64,000 bases of DNA from Nevskiaceae bacterium (GCA_024234075.1 JACKOV010000007.1:62001-126000); one strand, 5' to 3'; positions 36,750-47,642 are shown, counted from the first letter of the stretch. Translations and numbers: made by a program. The notes: a model not told the origin generated them from the sequence alone.

Positions 36750-38126
36750 TCAGGCGGCGCGTGCGGTCTTGGCCAGCGCCTCGCCGAGCGCTGCGGCCCA
36801 GCGCTCGATGTCGGCGGCAGTCTTGGTTTCGGTGGCGCAGACCAGCAGCGCGGGTCCGAGCTCCGGATAGTCCTGGGCGAGATCGATGCCGCCGAGGACA
36901 CCGCCCGCCGCCATCTCGGCCAGCACGGCAGTGGCCGGTCGCGGCAGGCGCAGCACGACCTCGTGGAAGCGCGGCCCGTCGAAGGCCACGCCGACACCCG
37001 GCAGCCGTGCGGCCGAAGCCGCCAGTTGCTGAGTGCGCGCATGCGAGGTTTCCGCGACCCGCGCCAGCCCGACCGGACCGAGCAACGACAGGTAGATCGT
37101 CGCCGCGGTCATCAGCAGACCCTGGTTGGTGCAGATGTTCGAGGTCGCCTTGCCGCGGCGGATGTGCTGCTCGCGCGCCTGCAGGGTCAGCGTGAAACCC
37201 GGCTTGCCGTCGAGATCGACGGTGCGGCCGACGATGCGACCCGGCATCGAGCGCACGTACTCCTGGCGCGTGGTCATGAAACCGAAATACGGACCACCGG
37301 ACGACAGCGGCACGCCGAGCGGCTGGCCTTCGCCGACCACGATGTCGGCGCCCTTCGCGCCCCACTGACCCGGCGGCTTCAGGATCGCCAGCGAAGTCGG
37401 ATTGACCACGGCGATCACCAGCAGACCCTGGGCATGCGCCCAGTCGGTCAGCAGGTCGACATCCTCGAGCACGCCGAAGAAGTTCGGCTGCTGGATCACG
37501 ATCGCGGTCAGGTCCTCACCGGAGTAGGCCGGCAGCGCCGCGGTGTCGATCCGGCCGCTGGCGCGTTCGTAAGGCAGCTCTTCGAACCGCAGGCCCTGGT
37601 TGCCGGCGGTCGCGGCCGCGACCTTGCGATAGTGCGGATGCACCGTGGTCGGCACCAGGATCCGCTGGCTCCTCGAACGCCGATGGGCGCGCACCGCCAT
37701 CAGCGCCGCTTCGGCAACGGCCGAACCGCCGTCGTACAGCGAAGCATTCGCGACCTGCATGCCGGTCAGGCTGGCGATCATCGACTGGTATTCGTAGATG
37801 ACCTGCAGCGTGCCCTGGCTGGCCTCGGCCTGGTACGGCGTGTAGGCACTGTAGAACTCGCCGCGCGTCGTGATCGCCCAGACTGCCGAAGGGATATGGT
37901 GCTCGTAGGCGCCCGCACCGAGGAAGGCGAGCGGCCGGCCGTCCTGGCGGGCACGCTCGCTCATCAGCCGGCCGATTTCCATCTCGTTCAGGGCCGGCGG
38001 GATCGCGTCGAGGCCCTGGATACGCAGCGACGCCGGGATCTCGTCGAACAACGTCTCGATGCTCGGCGCACCGATCGCCGCCAGCATCTCGCGAACGTCC
38101 GTCTCGGTATGCGGGATGAACGGCAT
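36750..38126 (-). CDS. gcvPA: Glycine dehydrogenase (decarboxylating) subunit 1
   Basis: Partner of gcvPB in the glycine cleavage complex. 458 residues begin [15 protein letters not shown], with [33 protein letters not shown] and the [10 protein letters not shown] segment typical of subunit 1. It lacks the PLP lysine, as expected. The start lies 3 nt after the gcvH stop, so the two are tightly coupled. Confidence 0.97.
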   Translation of the reverse strand: MPFIPHTETDVREMLAAIGAPSIETLFDEIPASLRIQGLDAIPPALNEMEIGRLMSERARQDGRPLAFLGAGAYEHHIPSAVWAITTRGEFYSAYTPYQAEASQGTLQVIYEYQSMIASLTGMQVANASLYDGGSAVAEAALMAVRAHRRSRSQRILVPTTVHPHYRKVAAATAGNQGLRFEELPYERASGRIDTAALPAYSGEDLTAIVIQQPNFFGVLEDVDLLTDWAHAQGLLVIAVVNPTSLAILKPPGQWGAKGADIVVGEGQPLGVPLSSGGPYFGFMTTRQEYVRSMPGRIVGRTVDLDGKPGFTLTLQAREQHIRRGKATSNICTNQGLLMTAATIYLSLLGPVGLARVAETSHARTQQLAASAARLPGVGVAFDGPRFHEVVLRLPRPATAVLAEMAAGGVLGGIDLAQDYPELGPALLVCATETKTAADIERWAAALGEALAKTARAA

Positions 38127-38129
38127 GAC

Positions 38130-38525
38130 TCAGGCGTCCGTGGCGGCGAGACTCGCCTGGTAGGCCGCCGCATCCAGCAGCGTACCGAGCACGGCCGGGT
38201 TCGCCGGCTTCAGGCGCAACATCCAGCCCTTGCCGTAAGGGTCCTGGTTGATCAACTCGGGCGCGCTGCCGAGCTCGGCATTGCCGTCGACGACCGTGCC
38301 GGCGAGCGGACTGTAGACGTCCGAAGCGGCCTTGACCGACTCGACCACGGCACAGGCATCGCCGGCCTGCAGCTCGCGCCCGGCTTCCGGCACCTCGACG
38401 AAGACCAGATCGCCGAGGGCCTGTTGCGCATGATCGGTGATGCCGATCTCGACGCTGCCATCGGCCAGACTGCGTACCCATTCGTGGGACGCGGTGTAAC
38501 GGAGATCGGCGGGAATGTCGCTCAT
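38130..38525 (-). CDS. gcvH: Glycine cleavage system H protein
   Basis: Carries the lipoyl arm that shuttles the aminomethyl group between the P and T proteins and dihydrolipoyl dehydrogenase. The 131-residue hybrid-barrel protein shows YTASHEWV near the start and the lipoylation site [12 protein letters not shown] with K65. It lies between gcvT (81-nt gap) and gcvPA. Confidence 0.98.
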   Translation of the reverse strand: MSDIPADLRYTASHEWVRSLADGSVEIGITDHAQQALGDLVFVEVPEAGRELQAGDACAVVESVKAASDVYSPLAGTVVDGNAELGSAPELINQDPYGKGWMLRLKPANPAVLGTLLDAAAYQASLAATDA

Positions 38526-38606
38526 GGGGTCCTCGTGTCCAGTGAAGCTGCTTGGCGGGCCGCCCGGCCCTGCCCGGTGGGTTTGCTGCGAAAGGTGGGG
38601 AGGGGT

Positions 38607-39797
38607 TCAGAGTTCGATCAGGGCGCGTCCGTGGCGCACGAACGGCGGCTTGACCACGCGCGCGCGCAGCAGCTTGCCGCGGATATCGACCTGCACTGCG
38701 GCGCCGGTCGCGCGCGGCACGCGCGCGAAACCGATCGAGCGCTCGAGCGTCGGCGAGAACGTGCCGCTGGTCACCTCGCCCGAACCGATGCCCGGCACCT
38801 GCACTTTCTGGTGGCCGCGCAGCACGCCGCGATCCTCGAGCAACAGGCCCACCAGCTTGTCGGCGTTGCCGGCAGCGCGGACCGCTTCGAGCGCGGCGCG
38901 ACCTACGAACTCGCGGTCCGGCGGATCGAAGGCCACCGTCCAGGCGAGCCCCGATTCGAGCGGATGACGCGACTCGTCCATGTCGTTGCCATAGAGGTTC
39001 ATGCCGGCCTCGAGACGCAGCGTGTCGCGCGCGCCGAGACCGCAGGAGCTAGCACCGGCGGCGTTCAGGGCGCGCCACAGCCCCTCTGCCTGCGCGGCCG
39101 GCAGCATGACTTCGAAGCCGTCCTCGCCGGTATAGCCGGTACGGGCGACATACCAGCCGCCGCGGCGGGTCGCATCGGGCGCCCCGGTCGCTCCAGCCGT
39201 TCCGCTCGTTCCGATATCCGCGCCAGCCACCGTCGTGCCGGGCGAGGCGACATCGCGTGCGCAGAACGCAGCCAGCGCCAGAGTCGGCACCCGCTCGGCT
39301 TCCGGCAACTGCGCCACGAGCAGCTCACCGGCCCGCGGCCCCTGCACCGCGATCATCGCCAGATCGTCGCGCTCGATGACCTGCAACGACGCGACAGCAG
39401 CGCTGGCCTGCACGCGCCTACGGATCCAGGCGAGGTCCTTGTCGCGGGTGCCGGCATTAACGACCAGGCGGAAGGCCGTCTCGCTGCGGAAATAGACGAT
39501 CAGATCGTCGATCACGCCGCCGCGCTCGTTCAGCATGCAGCTGTACAGCGCCTTGCCCGGCTGCTCGAGTTTGGCGACATCGTTGGCGAGCAGGCCCTGC
39601 AGGAAACCCCGCACGCCTTCGCCGAGCAGATCGACGACACACATGTGCGAGACGTCGAACAGCCCGGCCTGACGGCGCACCGCATGGTGTTCCTCGAGCT
39701 GCGAGCCGTAGTGCACCGGCATGTCCCAGCCGCCGAAGTCGACCATGCGCGCGCCCAGTGCGACGTGCAGGTCGTGGAGAGGTGTGCGTCTACCCAT
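38607..39797 (-). CDS. gcvT: Glycine cleavage system aminomethyltransferase (T protein)
   Basis: Transfers the methylene group to tetrahydrofolate and releases ammonia. The 396-residue protein has [57 protein letters not shown] (the folate-site Asp region) and [13 protein letters not shown] C-terminal strands. About residues 195-222 contain a low-complexity Gly/Ala/Thr/Pro insertion absent from most relatives. First gene after a tandem glycine riboswitch. Confidence 0.96.
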   Translation of the reverse strand: MGRRTPLHDLHVALGARMVDFGGWDMPVHYGSQLEEHHAVRRQAGLFDVSHMCVVDLLGEGVRGFLQGLLANDVAKLEQPGKALYSCMLNERGGVIDDLIVYFRSETAFRLVVNAGTRDKDLAWIRRRVQASAAVASLQVIERDDLAMIAVQGPRAGELLVAQLPEAERVPTLALAAFCARDVASPGTTVAGADIGTSGTAGATGAPDATRRGGWYVARTGYTGEDGFEVMLPAAQAEGLWRALNAAGASSCGLGARDTLRLEAGMNLYGNDMDESRHPLESGLAWTVAFDPPDREFVGRAALEAVRAAGNADKLVGLLLEDRGVLRGHQKVQVPGIGSGEVTSGTFSPTLERSIGFARVPRATGAAVQVDIRGKLLRARVVKPPFVRHGRALIEL

Positions 39798-39894
39798 GAT
39801 GATGCCCGGCTCCTGCTCGTCCCTCGTGTCGGCGCGCGGCCGACCCCGGAGGGTGTTCGCGTCCGTCGACCCACCACGGGACAGGACGCCGCAA

Positions 39895-39956
39895 CAAAAA
39901 AGGGCGGCGACAGTGCGGTCGGACCCAACGGGCTACCACCACACTCTCGCCGCCCC
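39895..39956 (-). terminator. Intrinsic terminator of the glycine riboswitch
   Basis: On the minus strand a strong hairpin pairs GGGGCGGCGAGAGTG with CACTGTCGCCGCCC (nearly perfect, long loop) and is followed by a run of six T (A on the plus strand at 39895-39901). It lies between the second aptamer and gcvT, where glycine binding would decide between termination and read-through. Confidence 0.88.
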
Positions 39957-40172
39957 TCTGTCCCTGCGACCTGAGAGATCAGGCCCGTTCGTTCATCGCC
40001 GACCGGACCGCTCCCCTTCGGTGGGCATCCGCAGCTGCAATAAAGCAGCCACGAATGCCGCTCTCCAGAGTTCGCCTGCGACCTGCCGTTCTGTTGCCTG
40101 AGCGTTTCCGGGCGGAACTTGCGCCTTCGGCGTCGGCCGGCGCACGGGGCGCTGGCTGAACTCTCCGACAAG
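39957..40172 (-). promoter_or_regulatory. Tandem glycine riboswitch upstream of gcvT
   Basis: Two similar aptamers lie head to tail on the minus strand. Each begins with GGAGAG (plus-strand ctctcc at 40161-40166 and 40061-40066). They contain the conserved CTCAGGC-type core (cctgag at 40097-40102; a degenerate counterpart at 39970-39975) and end with GGACAGAGG-like sequence. The arrangement is the classical cooperative glycine riboswitch, with an intrinsic terminator next as expression platform and the gcv operon as target. Glycine would be expected to raise gcv expression. Confidence 0.92.
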
Positions 40173-40473
40173 GTCTGGGTACGCGAACGGAGGGCATCAT
40201 AGCAGTGGGCGGGGCTGCTAGGGAGACGGGGTTGCTACAGGTGCCAGGCGTTTCGACCAGCTAGCTTGATAGCAGCTTGGTGCGCGGCGTAGCGCGCCAG
40301 GACGGCGCGACCCGAGGCCCGCATGGATGCGTCTTCCGGCCGTCCGCGCGCAAGCTCCTCTTGCACGCGAGCACTCCGCGGCTGCACCACCGTTCTGTTG
40401 GACGCCGTTTCGCCCCCCTTCGCCGATACCCGTAACGTAGAATCCCGCCCATGCAATCCAGAGCAATTGAGCC
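40173..40473. other. Divergent intergenic region between gcv riboswitch and ispG
   Basis: About 300 nt with no believable gene. It should contain the minus-strand gcv promoter (near the 40173-40200 end) and the ispG promoter on the plus strand (a weak TAACGTAGAAT at about 40434). No clear consensus boxes or repeats are seen. Confidence 0.4.
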
Positions 40474-41697
<1,224 letters not shown>

Positions 41698-41735
41698 CGA
41701 CCGGCCGCGAGCGGCGAACACGGACAGGAGGACCC

Positions 41736-42074
41736 ATGAGCTCACTGACCGACAAGAAATGCGCGCCCTGCGAAGGCGGCGTGCCACCGCTGTCAACCGA
41801 CGAATGCCAGGCGCTGATGGCGCAGCTCGCCCCGGGCTGGGTGCTGGCCGGCGACGCCCGGCAGATCGAGCGCCGGTTCGGCTTCAAGGATTTCTTCCGG
41901 ACGATGAGCTTCGTCAACGCCCTCGCTCACATCGCCCACCTCGAAGACCATCATCCGGACCTCGAGGTCGGCTACAACTACTGCCACGTGCGGTACAGCA
42001 CCCACGCGATCGACGGCTTGTCGGAAAACGACTTCATCTGCGCCGCGAAGATCGACCGGATCCCGCTGCACTGA
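41736..42074 (+). CDS. phhB: Pterin-4a-carbinolamine dehydratase
   Basis: A 112-residue PCD/DCoH enzyme that dehydrates the carbinolamine formed when phenylalanine hydroxylase uses tetrahydropterin. The motif AHLEDHHPDLEVGYNYCHVRYSTH contains the catalytic histidine pair, followed by SENDFICAAKID. The ATG at 41736 has an ACAGGAGG about 5-12 nt upstream. No phenylalanine hydroxylase is in the window. Confidence 0.93.
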   Translation: MSSLTDKKCAPCEGGVPPLSTDECQALMAQLAPGWVLAGDARQIERRFGFKDFFRTMSFVNALAHIAHLEDHHPDLEVGYNYCHVRYSTHAIDGLSENDFICAAKIDRIPLH

Positions 42075-42123
42075 ACCGCCGCAGGCGGCGGCAAGGCAAG
42101 CGCCGGCCCCGCGGTGCGTTCGC

Positions 42124-43389
42124 TCAACCTGGGCGGCGCCGTGCCGCCTCGGGCAACTCGCCACTGAGACCCAGGGCACGTGCGATCAGCCAGCGCTTGG
42201 CAAGCGGCAGGCCATCGAGCCAGCCCATGCCACGCTGCAGCACCGCGCTGCTGCCACCGCGGCCGAAGGACAGGAAACGATTGATGCCATCGAACGCCGC
42301 GCTGGCGGCCTGGTTGTCGCCCTTGCGCCAGCGCTCGTAACTGCGCAGCACGCGCAACGCGCCCGGATCCTCTCCCTGCCGACGCGCATCGGCCAGCCGC
42401 TCGGCCAGCGAGGCGGCATCCAGAAAGCCGAGATTGACGCCCTGCCCCGCCAGCGGATGCACGACATGGGCGGCATCGCCGACCAGCGCGAAACGCTCGA
42501 TCGCGTAACGCGGCGCCAGCAGACGCCGCAAGGGAAAAGCGGCACGCTCGCCGACCAGCCGCAGATCGCCGAGCACTTGCTGGCTGGCGGCCGTCAAGCG
42601 GCGCGAGAACTCGGCGGCATCGCAAGCCAGTTGCTGCCGCGCCTCGGCTTCAGGCAGCGACCAGACGATCGAGCAACTGCCCTCGGCAAGCGGCAGCAAG
42701 GCCAGCGTGCCGGCACCCAGGAAACGCTGCCAGGCCGTCGCCTCGTGCGGATGCTGCGGCCGCACCACCGCGACGATCGCGAGTTGGCCGTAATCCTCGA
42801 CCCGTACGTCCAGTCCGGCCAACTGTCGCGCAACCGATTGTGCGCCGTCGGCACCGACCACCAGTCGCGCCCGATATGGGCCAGTCGAGGTCTGCACGTC
42901 GACCGCGTCGGCCTGGAAATCCAGGCTGCGCAACTCGCCCACGGCGAGTGTGCCGCCGGCGCTGCGCAATGCATCGAGTGCCGCCTGCTGCAGCACCCGG
43001 TTCTCGACGATGCAGCCCAGATCGGGCTCGGCCAGTTCGCTGGCGTCGAAACTCAGCGAACCCGCGCCGCGCGGCGTGCCGCCCTCCGGCCAGACATGCA
43101 TGCGCTCATAGGCGCTGCGACGCGCAGCGACTGCCGGCCAGGCGCCGGCTGCCGCCAGCACGCGCTCGCTGGCGCGCGACAAGGCAGAGACCCGCAAACC
43201 GGCGGCCGCGGTCGTCGGGGAAGAAGCTCCATCGAGCGGCGGCGGCAGTGCGCGCTCGAGCACCAGCACGCGCGCCGCCGCGGCAGGATCCACCTGGCGT
43301 GCCAGCAGCGCACCGAGTGTCGCGCCGACCGGACCACCGCCGACGATCAGCACGTCGTGGGTCACGGGCTGACGAGCAGCGCTGGTCAT
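42124..43389 (-). CDS. FAD-dependent ubiquinone-biosynthesis hydroxylase (UbiH/UbiF/VisC family)
   Basis: A 421-residue flavoprotein hydroxylase for a ring position of the ubiquinone precursor. GGGPVGATLGALLA near the N terminus binds ADP of FAD; DGAQSVARQ and the second motif FALVGDAAHVVHPLAGQGVNLGF complete the fold. It is more like VisC/UbiI or UbiF than UbiH, but the exact ring position cannot be assigned. Its ATG overlaps the end of the neighbouring hydroxylase by 4 nt (43386-43389). Confidence 0.92.
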   Translation of the reverse strand: MTSAARQPVTHDVLIVGGGPVGATLGALLARQVDPAAAARVLVLERALPPPLDGASSPTTAAAGLRVSALSRASERVLAAAGAWPAVAARRSAYERMHVWPEGGTPRGAGSLSFDASELAEPDLGCIVENRVLQQAALDALRSAGGTLAVGELRSLDFQADAVDVQTSTGPYRARLVVGADGAQSVARQLAGLDVRVEDYGQLAIVAVVRPQHPHEATAWQRFLGAGTLALLPLAEGSCSIVWSLPEAEARQQLACDAAEFSRRLTAASQQVLGDLRLVGERAAFPLRRLLAPRYAIERFALVGDAAHVVHPLAGQGVNLGFLDAASLAERLADARRQGEDPGALRVLRSYERWRKGDNQAASAAFDGINRFLSFGRGGSSAVLQRGMGWLDGLPLAKRWLIARALGLSGELPEAARRRPG

Positions 43390-44678
43390 GGCTCGCGCTC
43401 CGGGCCGCCGAAACCGGCAGCCGCTCCTGCAGCGCCGCCGACACCCAGCCTGAGACCGCGCGCCAGCCGTGGCGTGCGCCCGGCAAAACCCCAGCTGATG
43501 CGCGACAGGGCCGCCTTGGCGGTCGGCGAGAGATCGAACAGCAGCAGCCCGAGATCGCGCACCGCACCGATGCCGGTGCGCCGGTCGCCGAACAGCTTCA
43601 CGAGGCCGTCGGTGAAGCGCGTGACGCCGTCGCGATCGGCCCGGCGACGCTGCGCATAGGCCTCGAGCAGCTCGGCCGCGCCGCAATCGACCAACCGGCC
43701 GGCGGCTTGCGCCTCGGCCAACACTTCGGCCAGTGTCACCGCATCGCGCAGGCCGAGATTGAACCCCTGCCCCGCGACCGGATGCAGCCCCTGCGCGGCA
43801 TTGCCGACCAGCACGGTGCGGGCCGCGACCAGCGTCTCGGCGCGCGTCAGGCGCAGTGGATAGGCATTGCGCCGACCGATCTGCAGCAAGCGCCCGACAC
43901 GCCAGCCGATGGCCTGCTGCAACTGCGCGAGGCAGGCGGCATCGTCGAGCGCCTGCACGCGCGCCGCCTCCGCGGGCGACAGTGTCCAGACCAGGCCGAG
44001 CGCGCCGTCGGCCAGCGGCAGCACCGCGATCGGACCGTTCGGCGTGAAGCGTTCGTAGGCCGTGCCGTCGCTCGGCTGTGACGCACGCAGATGCGCCACG
44101 ACCGCCACCTGCCCGTAGTCTTCGATCTCGGCGCCGAGACCAGCGGCCGCGCGTACCACTGAATTCGCACCATCGGCCGCCACCACCAGCTGCGCCCGCA
44201 AGCTCGCACCGGATTCGAGCGCGAGTTCGAGCCCCTGCCCGGCCGGCCTGACGGCACCGACCCGCTCCGGCATCCGCAACTCGAGGCCGGCCACGCCGGC
44301 CAGGCGCGCGCGCAATGCGCCGCCGATCACGCGGTTGGTGATCACGTAGCCGAAAGCCTCGAGATCGTGATCGGCCGCCGCCAGCCGCGCAAAACCGAAA
44401 CGACCGGCATCGGAGACATGGATCCGCCGGATCGGCGCCGCCTGCGGCAGCATGTCCGGCCAGACGCCCAGGCTCTCGAAAATGCGGCGCGTTCCATTGC
44501 CGAGCGCGGTGGTGCGATCGTCGAAACTCGGCTGGCTGTCGGCCTGCGGCGCGACTCCCTCGATCAGCGCCACCCGCAGACCCAATGGCTCGAGCGCAAT
44601 CGCGAGGCTCGCACCGACCAGGCCGCCGCCAACGATCGCGACTTCGACCTCCACCCCATCCCGGCGCCTGTCGCTCAT
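43386..44678 (-). CDS. ubiH: 2-octaprenyl-6-methoxyphenol hydroxylase-like
   Basis: A 430-residue flavoprotein monooxygenase: GGGLVGASLAIAL for FAD, FDDRTTALGNGTRRIF typical of UbiH, DGANSVVRAAA, and VLVGNAAQGLHPVAGQGFNLGLRD as the second FAD motif. The position directly after pepP matches the E. coli pepP-ubiH order, which supports the name. The ATG overlaps the pepP stop (TGATG). A Gly/Ala-rich C-terminal tail is present. Confidence 0.93.
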   Translation of the reverse strand: MSDRRRDGVEVEVAIVGGGLVGASLAIALEPLGLRVALIEGVAPQADSQPSFDDRTTALGNGTRRIFESLGVWPDMLPQAAPIRRIHVSDAGRFGFARLAAADHDLEAFGYVITNRVIGGALRARLAGVAGLELRMPERVGAVRPAGQGLELALESGASLRAQLVVAADGANSVVRAAAGLGAEIEDYGQVAVVAHLRASQPSDGTAYERFTPNGPIAVLPLADGALGLVWTLSPAEAARVQALDDAACLAQLQQAIGWRVGRLLQIGRRNAYPLRLTRAETLVAARTVLVGNAAQGLHPVAGQGFNLGLRDAVTLAEVLAEAQAAGRLVDCGAAELLEAYAQRRRADRDGVTRFTDGLVKLFGDRRTGIGAVRDLGLLLFDLSPTAKAALSRISWGFAGRTPRLARGLRLGVGGAAGAAAGFGGPEREP

Positions 44679-46063
44679 CACGCCGTCGCCATCAGGGCTT
44701 CGATCTCGTCGGCATCCTTGGGCACATCGGCCGTCAATACGCTGCAGCCATCCTTGGTGACCAGCACGTCGTCCTCGATCCGGATACCGATGCCCTGGAA
44801 GCGCCGTGGCACACCCTTGGCGCCCGGCGGAATGTAGAGGCCGGGTTCGATGGTCAACACCATCCCCGGCTCGAGCACCCGCCATTGATCGCCGAGCTTG
44901 TAGTCGCCGACATCGTGCACATCCATGCCGAGCCAGTGACCGGTGCGGTGCATGTAGAAGCGGCGGTAGGCCTGCGACTTGATCAGCGCCGACACCCGCC
45001 CCTTCAGCAGCCCGAGCCGCACCAGGCCCGCGGTCAGCACCTGCACCGCCGCTTCGTGCGGCGCGTTCCAGTCGTTGCCGGGCTTCACGCGGGCGATGGC
45101 CGCTTGGTTCGCCTCCAGCACCACGTCGTAGAGCGCGCGCTGCGCGTCGCTGAAACGACCGTTGACGGGGAAGGTACGGGTGATGTCCGAGGCGTATTTC
45201 TCGAACTCGCAACCGGCGTCGATCAGCAGCAGCTCGCCGTCCTTCAGTTCGCAGTCGTTCTCGCGGTAATGCAGGATGCAGCCGTTGGCACCGCCGCCGA
45301 CGATCGGCAGGTAGGAGATATCGGCTCGCGCGGCCGCGAACTCGTGGGTGATCTCGGCCATCACCTGATATTCGTTGAGCCCCGGACGGGCGAAGTGCAT
45401 CGCCCGGACATGCGCCCGGGCGGCGATCCGTGCCGCTTCGCGCATCAGCTCGATCTCGGCCCGGCTCTTGTAGAGCCGCATATCGTGCAAAAAATGCTCG
45501 AGCGCGACCATTTCGTACGGCGGATGCCGGCCGTGCTTGGCCTGGGCGCGCAGGGCATTGACCCAGCCGACGACCCGCTGGTCGAACTCGCGATTGACGC
45601 CGACGGTGTAGAACACCTTGGCTCGGTTCTCCATCAGGCCCGGCAGGATCTCGTCGATGTCGTTGATCGGAAACGCATCGTCGGCCGCGTGATCGCGGGT
45701 GGCGCCCTCCGGACCGGCGCGGCGGCCATCCCAGGTCTCGCGCTCGGGATCGCGCTCGCGCACGAACAGCAGGTATTCACCCTGCTCGCGACCGGGCACG
45801 AACACCGCGACCGCCTCGGGCTCCGGAAAGCCGGTCAGATAGTGGAAGTCGCTGTCCTGGCGATAGGCGTATTCGACATCGTTGTTGCGCAGCCGGATCG
45901 GTGCGGCCGGCAGGATCGCGATCGAATCGCGCCCCATGGTCTTCATCAGCTGGCGACGGCGGCGGCGGAATTCGTCGCGCGAAATCGGCCGGACCGGCAC
46001 TGCAGGCGGCGGGTTGGCAACACGGCGCGGCGGCGCAGGACGCTTGCGAGGCATTCGGGGCAT
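44678..46063 (-). CDS. pepP: Xaa-Pro aminopeptidase
   Basis: A 461-residue cytoplasmic metallopeptidase that removes N-terminal residues before proline. An N-terminal creatinase-like domain contains YRQDSDFHYLTGFPEPEAV; the C-terminal pita-bread domain has the two-metal ligands in LIDAGCEFEKYASDITRTFP, HRTGHWLGMDVHD, TIEPGLY and GIRIEDDV. About the first 25 residues are a Pro/Arg-rich extension not usual for the family, so an inner start is possible. Downstream of the UPF0149 gene, upstream of ubiH. Confidence 0.96.
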   Translation of the reverse strand: MPRMPRKRPAPPRRVANPPPAVPVRPISRDEFRRRRRQLMKTMGRDSIAILPAAPIRLRNNDVEYAYRQDSDFHYLTGFPEPEAVAVFVPGREQGEYLLFVRERDPERETWDGRRAGPEGATRDHAADDAFPINDIDEILPGLMENRAKVFYTVGVNREFDQRVVGWVNALRAQAKHGRHPPYEMVALEHFLHDMRLYKSRAEIELMREAARIAARAHVRAMHFARPGLNEYQVMAEITHEFAAARADISYLPIVGGGANGCILHYRENDCELKDGELLLIDAGCEFEKYASDITRTFPVNGRFSDAQRALYDVVLEANQAAIARVKPGNDWNAPHEAAVQVLTAGLVRLGLLKGRVSALIKSQAYRRFYMHRTGHWLGMDVHDVGDYKLGDQWRVLEPGMVLTIEPGLYIPPGAKGVPRRFQGIGIRIEDDVLVTKDGCSVLTADVPKDADEIEALMATA

Positions 46064-46141
46064 CAGCTGGAACTCGCTGCCGGGGAAGTCGTCACGGCGA
46101 TGGCAGGGTGGCGAGGCGATGCAGACCTGCGGCGACGGCGC

Positions 46142-46717
46142 TCAGTGCAGCGCCGAGCCGCCGGGCCCCGGCGTGCCGGGATCGGTCGACGGACCACGAA
46201 AGCGCGCCAGTTCCTCGAACAGCAACTGGGCGCCCACGCGCACGAACTCGACCAGCTCGGTGTAGGCCTGCTCATTGGCCTCGTCGGTCTCGCGGACATC
46301 GACCGCGACCTGGGTGATGGTGGTCAGATCGCGCACGATTTCAGCCACCTCGGCCGGCAGCGCGTCCGGATCCGGAATCGAACTGGTACCGAGCCCATAC
46401 AGGAAGCCCTGGCACCACTGACCCAGCGCCGTGGCGCGCTCGGCGATCGGCACTTCGTCGCCGGGCAGCAACACATCGAACTGCATCTCGCCGGTGGTGA
46501 GCGTGCGGCGGGTGTCTTCGAACAGCGCCTCGAGGCGCTCGCGCGCCGGGTGGCTGGTGCGCCCTTCGGCGAAGATCTCCCGCAGCCAGTCCTCGAAACG
46601 GTAGTCGGCGGCGGCGCACAAGGCACCGGCTAGGGTGCCATGAGCCTCCGGAGCGTCGGTGAGAGCCCGGGAATCGGCCAGCAAGCGCTCGATTTCGGGG
46701 TATTGAGCCTCTGACAT
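46142..46717 (-). CDS. UPF0149 family protein (YgfB/YecA-like)
   Basis: A 191-residue all-helical protein of the YgfB family that precedes pepP and ubiH in many gammaproteobacteria. PEAHGTLAGALCAA and ALGQWCQGFLYGLG are the family's conserved segments. Its molecular role is poorly known. The start at 46717 fits the family's MSEAQYPEIERLL opening. It is divergent from the ZapB-like gene. Confidence 0.9.
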   Translation of the reverse strand: MSEAQYPEIERLLADSRALTDAPEAHGTLAGALCAAADYRFEDWLREIFAEGRTSHPARERLEALFEDTRRTLTTGEMQFDVLLPGDEVPIAERATALGQWCQGFLYGLGTSSIPDPDALPAEVAEIVRDLTTITQVAVDVRETDEANEQAYTELVEFVRVGAQLLFEELARFRGPSTDPGTPGPGGSALH

Positions 46718-46785
46718 GGGCACATTATGCCTCAGGGACTGCATTTCGATTGACCCCCCCGAGACCGGGGAACTATATTTTTGCC

Positions 46786-47016
46786 ATGACGGACCCCACC
46801 AAGACGACGCTGGAAGCCGAGTTGCGCCGGCTCGAAAAACAGGTCGACGACCTGCTCATCAGTCTCAGCGAGCTGAAGGAAGAGAATCGCGCCCTGCGGC
46901 ATCGTCAGGACAGCCTGGCGAGCGAGCGCGCCAACCTCCTGCAAAAGAACGAACAGGTCCGGACGCGCGTCGAAGCGATGATCGGCCGCCTCAAGATGCT
47001 GGAGCACGGCGCATGA
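46786..47016 (+). CDS. ZapB-like coiled-coil protein (TIGR02449 type)
   Basis: A 76-residue, highly charged protein that is almost entirely coiled coil: heptad-like LEAELRRLEKQVDDLL, then LKEENRALRHRQD and ERANLLQKNEQ. Such small proteins sit next to zapA and are believed to take part in Z-ring assembly with FtsZ/ZapA. The ATG at 46786 is preferred because the coiled coil starts after a few residues. It overlaps zapA by 4 nt. Confidence 0.88.
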   Translation: MTDPTKTTLEAELRRLEKQVDDLLISLSELKEENRALRHRQDSLASERANLLQKNEQVRTRVEAMIGRLKMLEHGA

Positions 47017-47339
47017 GCAGCGAGAAGGAACGCGACGTCGCACGCGTCAGCGTGCGGATCCTCGAAAAGGAGTATTTCGTAGCCTGCTCGCATGAAGAGC
47101 GCTCCGATCTGCTCGATTCCGCGGAATTCCTCAACAACAAGATGAAGGAGATCCGCGACAGCGGCAAAGTGGTCGGCCTCGACCGCATCGCCGTGATCGC
47201 CGCCCTGAACCTCGCCAACGAGCTGCTGAAAATGCAGAACCGCGAAAAGTGCGCCGACGAGGAGTTCGGCGGGCGGCTGCGCGCGATGCGCGAGCGCATC
47301 GACGGCGCGCTCACCGGCAGCCGGCAGCTCGAACTCTGA
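47013..47339 (+). CDS. zapA: Cell division protein ZapA
   Basis: A 108-residue FtsZ-binding protein that stabilises Z-ring filaments. VSVRILEKEYFVACSHEERSDLL forms the small N-terminal head, and DRIAVIAALNLANELL begins the long C-terminal coiled coil. It starts in an ATGA overlap with the ZapB-like gene and precedes the 6S RNA, the conserved zapA-ssrS-fau arrangement. Confidence 0.96.
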   Translation: MSSEKERDVARVSVRILEKEYFVACSHEERSDLLDSAEFLNNKMKEIRDSGKVVGLDRIAVIAALNLANELLKMQNREKCADEEFGGRLRAMRERIDGALTGSRQLEL

Positions 47340-47434
47340 AGACCCGGTGCGCGATGGCGTACCGCCGTCGATTTTCGCGTACTCGCGCAAGATTCTCGCG
47401 GCTCGCCACTCTCGTGATCTAACGGATCGTGGTG

Positions 47435-47440
47435 TAGAGT
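47435..47440 (+). promoter_or_regulatory. Likely -10 box of the 6S RNA promoter
   Basis: TAGAGT at this position predicts a transcription start near 47447, right at the base of the RNA's closing stem. A clear -35 box was not recognised. Confidence 0.45.
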
Positions 47441-47445
47441 GGCTC

Positions 47446-47642
47446 TCGCGTCACCTGCAGTGTTCGAAAGCGGATCGGGTATACCTCTCGACCCTAAGTT
47501 GGAACGCCCAGGGGCACCAGAGCTTGCTGCCAGCATTGTGCAAGTCCGCCTCGAGCGGGAAGCCTTACCTGGTGCAGCTCGCCCCACTTGTTGCTCTGTG
47601 TCGAGAGCAACGGTCCACACCGGCACAGGCGGGTGGCGCCTC
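47446..47642 (+). ncRNA. ssrS: 6S RNA
   Basis: About 197 nt between zapA and the 5-formyl-THF cyclo-ligase gene, the standard site of 6S RNA. The ends form an 11-bp closing stem: gcgtcacctgc (47448-47458) pairs with gcgggtggcgc (47629-47639) without mismatch if G-U pairs are allowed. Inside, tgttcgaaagcgg and gcgggaagcctta correspond to the E. coli 6S segments GUUCGCAAGCGGG and GAGAAGCCUUA. 6S RNA mimics an open promoter and sequesters sigma-70 RNA polymerase in stationary phase. Confidence 0.9.

Noticed and set aside
36963..39974. Open frame of about 1000 codons on the plus strand opposite gcvT, gcvH and gcvPA
   Set aside because: It runs antisense to three certain genes and into the riboswitch terminator; composition is Arg/Gly/Ala-rich and no domain is visible.
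40175..40473. Possible small genes between the riboswitch and ispG
   Set aside because: All open frames there are short, Arg/Cys-rich and lack ribosome sites or family resemblance.
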